A stretch of 64,000 nt of DNA from assembly GCF_001889405.1 (NCBI RefSeq), contig NZ_CP017921.1:1130057-1194056 (forward strand), in the 5' to 3' direction. The stretch is from Methanohalophilus halophilus (GTDB lineage: Archaea > Halobacteriota > Methanosarcinia > Methanosarcinales > Methanosarcinaceae). Shown here one piece after another: positions 62,349 through 64,000 of this stretch. A program made the position numbers and the translations under genes. The notes under the pieces were generated by a model that saw only the letters and a list, made by a program, of their open reading frames with translations, was not told where the DNA came from and ran no database searches. Position 1 is the stretch's first letter. Each line of letters opens with the position of its first letter.

Positions 62349-62797
62349 TAAATACCCCCATTATAATGACTGCAAACAACCTCTGTTTTTAAATGTAAAT
62401 AACTTTTCCTGAAAGGCTCCTTTGCACTCTTTTTATTGATTCTACTAAAACAAAATGAAGAAATGAGTTTAGAAACATTGTTTTTTTGAGTAAAAGAAGT
62501 CATATTGCATGCTTATTGATAAAACACATTGCTGCGAAGTTGTTGAAACATATGAAATATAATATCCGGCAATTGCTGAATATTTAGTAGTAATACCTGA
62601 AGATTTGCCTGAACAATATAATCATAATCATATAGATATTATATAGGCAGGCATAGATGACCCAAAAACGCAATGCTGCTAATATGGCGAGTGTATTTTG
62701 ATAAATCTGCTTTTTTTGACTCCCCTATTATAGATTCGTACTTATGGTACTAATCAGCGGTTCTTAGGAATATATAACCATTCGTGATGTAGATTAA
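62349..62797. other. AT-rich gene-free interval
   Basis: Short open stretches around 62520-62650 are broken and show no recognisable protein. A TATA box AATATATAAC lies at 62769-62778; transcription from it would start near 62798, just before the structured element. Confidence 0.45.
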
Positions 62798-62950
62798 TGT
62801 GAAGTGGTAAGGGGTATGGTGGTGGTACCCGAACAGCTTCACTTGCCAGGGGAAGGAAGTGAGAGCGTTTGTTGTTGAAGGTGTTGACCTCCCGATGTCT
62901 ATCGGGACTGTTAATTCCTTCCCTTGAAGCAAGTGGGCTGTTCCGGTTAA
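62798..62950 (+). ncRNA. Candidate structured RNA B or leader of the secreted repeat protein
   Basis: Three collinear helices form one long stem: 62831-62837 with 62937-62943 (7 bp), 62840-62846 with 62929-62935 (7 bp), and 62847-62858 with 62915-62926 (12 bp, one G-U). Inside lie two adjoining hairpins, AGGT-GTTG-ACCT (62879-62890) and CCCGAT-GTCT-ATCGGG (62891-62906). Before the stem, GGGTA and TACCC (62812-62830) enclose TGGTGGTGG. The segment GGTATGGTGGTGGTAC (62813-62828) recurs at 37243-37258. It is either an independent RNA or part of a roughly 215-base leader of the next gene. Confidence 0.6.
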
Positions 62951-63013
62951 CTGCATCCCTTTTGACCGCTATGAAATGAAAATAAGATCAGATCTCAACG
63001 GAGGTAAAAAGGA

Positions 63014-64000
63014 ATGCAATGGAAGATAAGTGTGTTCTTGCTTGTAGCAATGTTATGCCTGGCCTTCACAGGCGCAGCTGCAGCAGAGGACAACGTTAAG
63101 TGCTGCTGGGAGAAACCCTGTGGCACAGAAGTAGAACAGTGTGATCAGGAGACTACATTTGTACTTAATGAACCTGACACTGAGAATGTAAATATAATCG
63201 TTAACGGCGGACAATGGTATTATGTAGATATGAATGATGACGGTTTAGTAAGTTCTGGTGATGTGAGACTTACAGGCTGGCATGATGAATATGGACCAAA
63301 CACCAAAGTTCTGCCCGGTGACGATGACAACCTGCTTGGTGCGGATGAATTGGATGAACAGGACATAATCACATACTGGGACATCAATGACAATGGAATG
63401 TATGACCTCTATGACCCAGCGTATGTAGATGTCGACAACGATGGTCTTGTTTCTGTGGGTGATATCAGGCTGACTGATGTTCCACCAGTTGATGTATATT
63501 CCCTTGAAAACGCCGATCTCGGTGAACTTGTCATGGAAGCCGGTTCTGTAAACGATGCTAACAACCAGAGATGGAGTGTTGTTACCAGCGCTAACGATGC
63601 AGGACAGCAGGACAAGGGCATGACTCTTGCACACATCGGTAGCGGCTATCTAGAAGACCTTGTCGGCTATGTAGATGTTGATGCTTCCGGTGACTGGACC
63701 TGTCCAGACAAACTTTATATCAACCAGCCAGGAGACTGCTGGTTCGATGAAACCGTAACAATCGGTGACATTAGACTCTACATCCCAGCATATGATGAGC
63801 ACAGCCCATCCTACAACCCAGATGAATGCATACCCGAATGTGGTACCAAGGTTGTACAGGGCGAGCATGACACAACATATGCATTGAAGGTCAACATTGG
63901 TGCAGATCTTGCAGCAGACCCAGATTATGCAATGAACCAGATCTATGTTGATATGGACGACAATGGAAAGGTATCATTCGGTGATATCAGACTTTCCAAC
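63014..64000 (+). CDS. Secreted protein with calcium-binding-like repeats, 3' end cut by the window
   Basis: ATG 63014, with GGAGGT eight bases before, opens a frame of 329 residues running off the window. A signal peptide (residues 1-24, ending A-A-A-A) is followed by a Cys-containing segment. Repeats of the type D-x-[DN]-x-D-G-x-V-S-x-G-D-[IV]-R-L begin near residues 71, 138 and 311, with diverged copies near 122 and 219. These resemble dockerin/EF-hand loops. Low-pI composition and export suggest a cell-surface protein; ligand and partner are unknown. Confidence 0.8.
   Translation, partial: MQWKISVFLLVAMLCLAFTGAAAAEDNVKCCWEKPCGTEVEQCDQETTFVLNEPDTENVNIIVNGGQWYYVDMNDDGLVSSGDVRLTGWHDEYGPNTKVLPGDDDNLLGADELDEQDIITYWDINDNGMYDLYDPAYVDVDNDGLVSVGDIRLTDVPPVDVYSLENADLGELVMEAGSVNDANNQRWSVVTSANDAGQQDKGMTLAHIGSGYLEDLVGYVDVDASGDWTCPDKLYINQPGDCWFDETVTIGDIRLYIPAYDEHSPSYNPDECIPECGTKVVQGEHDTTYALKVNIGADLAADPDYAMNQIYVDMDDNGKVSFGDIRLSN

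Noticed and set aside
62520-62650. Fragments such as A-E-Y-L-V-V-I-P-E-D-L-P-E-Q-Y
   Set aside because: They look faintly protein-like but are broken by stops and frame changes, and I could not assign a family.
62813-62829. GGTA and TACC half-sites that might be an NrpR nitrogen-repressor operator
   Set aside because: The spacing is nine bases, not the six expected for the methanogen NrpR site, and the half-sites are better explained as the stem of a small hairpin.
1-64000. CRISPR array, intact insertion sequence, integrase or prophage
   Set aside because: No regular spaced repeats, cas genes, transposase or integrase frames were found.

Overview
The window is chromosomal DNA of a methanogenic archaeon of the Methanosarcinaceae, most like the halophilic/methylotrophic genera (Methanohalophilus, Methanolobus, Methanococcoides). 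The evidence is a complete membrane F420H2 dehydrogenase operon (fpoABCDHIJJKLMNO, including the Methanosarcinales-type fpoO), F420 side-chain and chromophore genes (cofC, cofG, cofH), an MptN-like ligase expected in tetrahydrosarcinapterin synthesis, archaeal ribosomal and RNA polymerase genes, and an alternative mevalonate pathway. Start sites are often set by GGTGA/GGAGG motifs, with many GTG and TTG starts. The genus is an inference from gene content; no rRNA is present.

Layout. 1-2640: F420 biosynthesis (cofC partial, cofH, cofG). 2913-7189: maf, a bactofilin-like membrane protein, a ferredoxin plus FAD oxidoreductase pair, DUF22 and a zinc-ribbon protein. 7439-17696: the 13-gene fpo operon, ended by a hairpin. 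17726-24982: a Gate-domain membrane protein, Trm112-like protein, a membrane protein, pyrG, then on the minus strand mptN-pth2-transglutaminase-truD. 25065-31504: rubredoxin/glutamate-synthase fusion, DUF2769, TrkA/TrkH, DUF434/DUF5616, alanine dehydrogenase, ferritin-like protein. 31714-34027: queC-DUF366-queE-queD, the preQ0/archaeosine operon. 34101-38287: nifB, methanogenesis marker 2, radical SAM protein, DUF5611, chorismate-lyase family. 38288-42300 is the most accessory-looking part: tRNA-Thr, a 40-residue zinc-ribbon gene, a decayed AlbA_2-type gene, an ArsR/AhpD-like pair, a transglutaminase lipoprotein, and two tRNAs.

42307-47896 holds AmrS and a three-gene type IV pilus-like cluster (ATPase, TadC-like membrane protein, pilin-like protein). 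47980-56678 is a long minus-strand series: L18e-L13-S9-RpoN-tRNA-Pro-RpoK-S2-MEMO/AmrB-mevalonate kinase-isopentenyl phosphate kinase-IDI2-RNase J-prenyl diphosphate synthase, linking translation and transcription genes with isoprenoid lipid synthesis. 56794-59336 is a serA operon. 59759-62348 is a run of redox/oxygen-defence genes (ferredoxin-thioredoxin reductase catalytic subunit-like, F420H2 oxidase FprA, rubrerythrin-like, nitroreductase). The window ends inside a secreted protein with calcium-binding-like repeats.

The most interesting unexplained signals are two structured non-coding elements (37207-37292 and about 62798-62950) which share an identical 16-base segment; the second forms a 26-bp interrupted stem with internal hairpins in front of the secreted repeat protein. 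Other signals are several perfect or near-perfect dyads next to TATA boxes (DUF22, trm112, queC, the small zinc-ribbon gene), and DUF366 translationally coupled to queC inside the preQ0 operon. No CRISPR array, intact insertion sequence, integrase or rRNA was seen.
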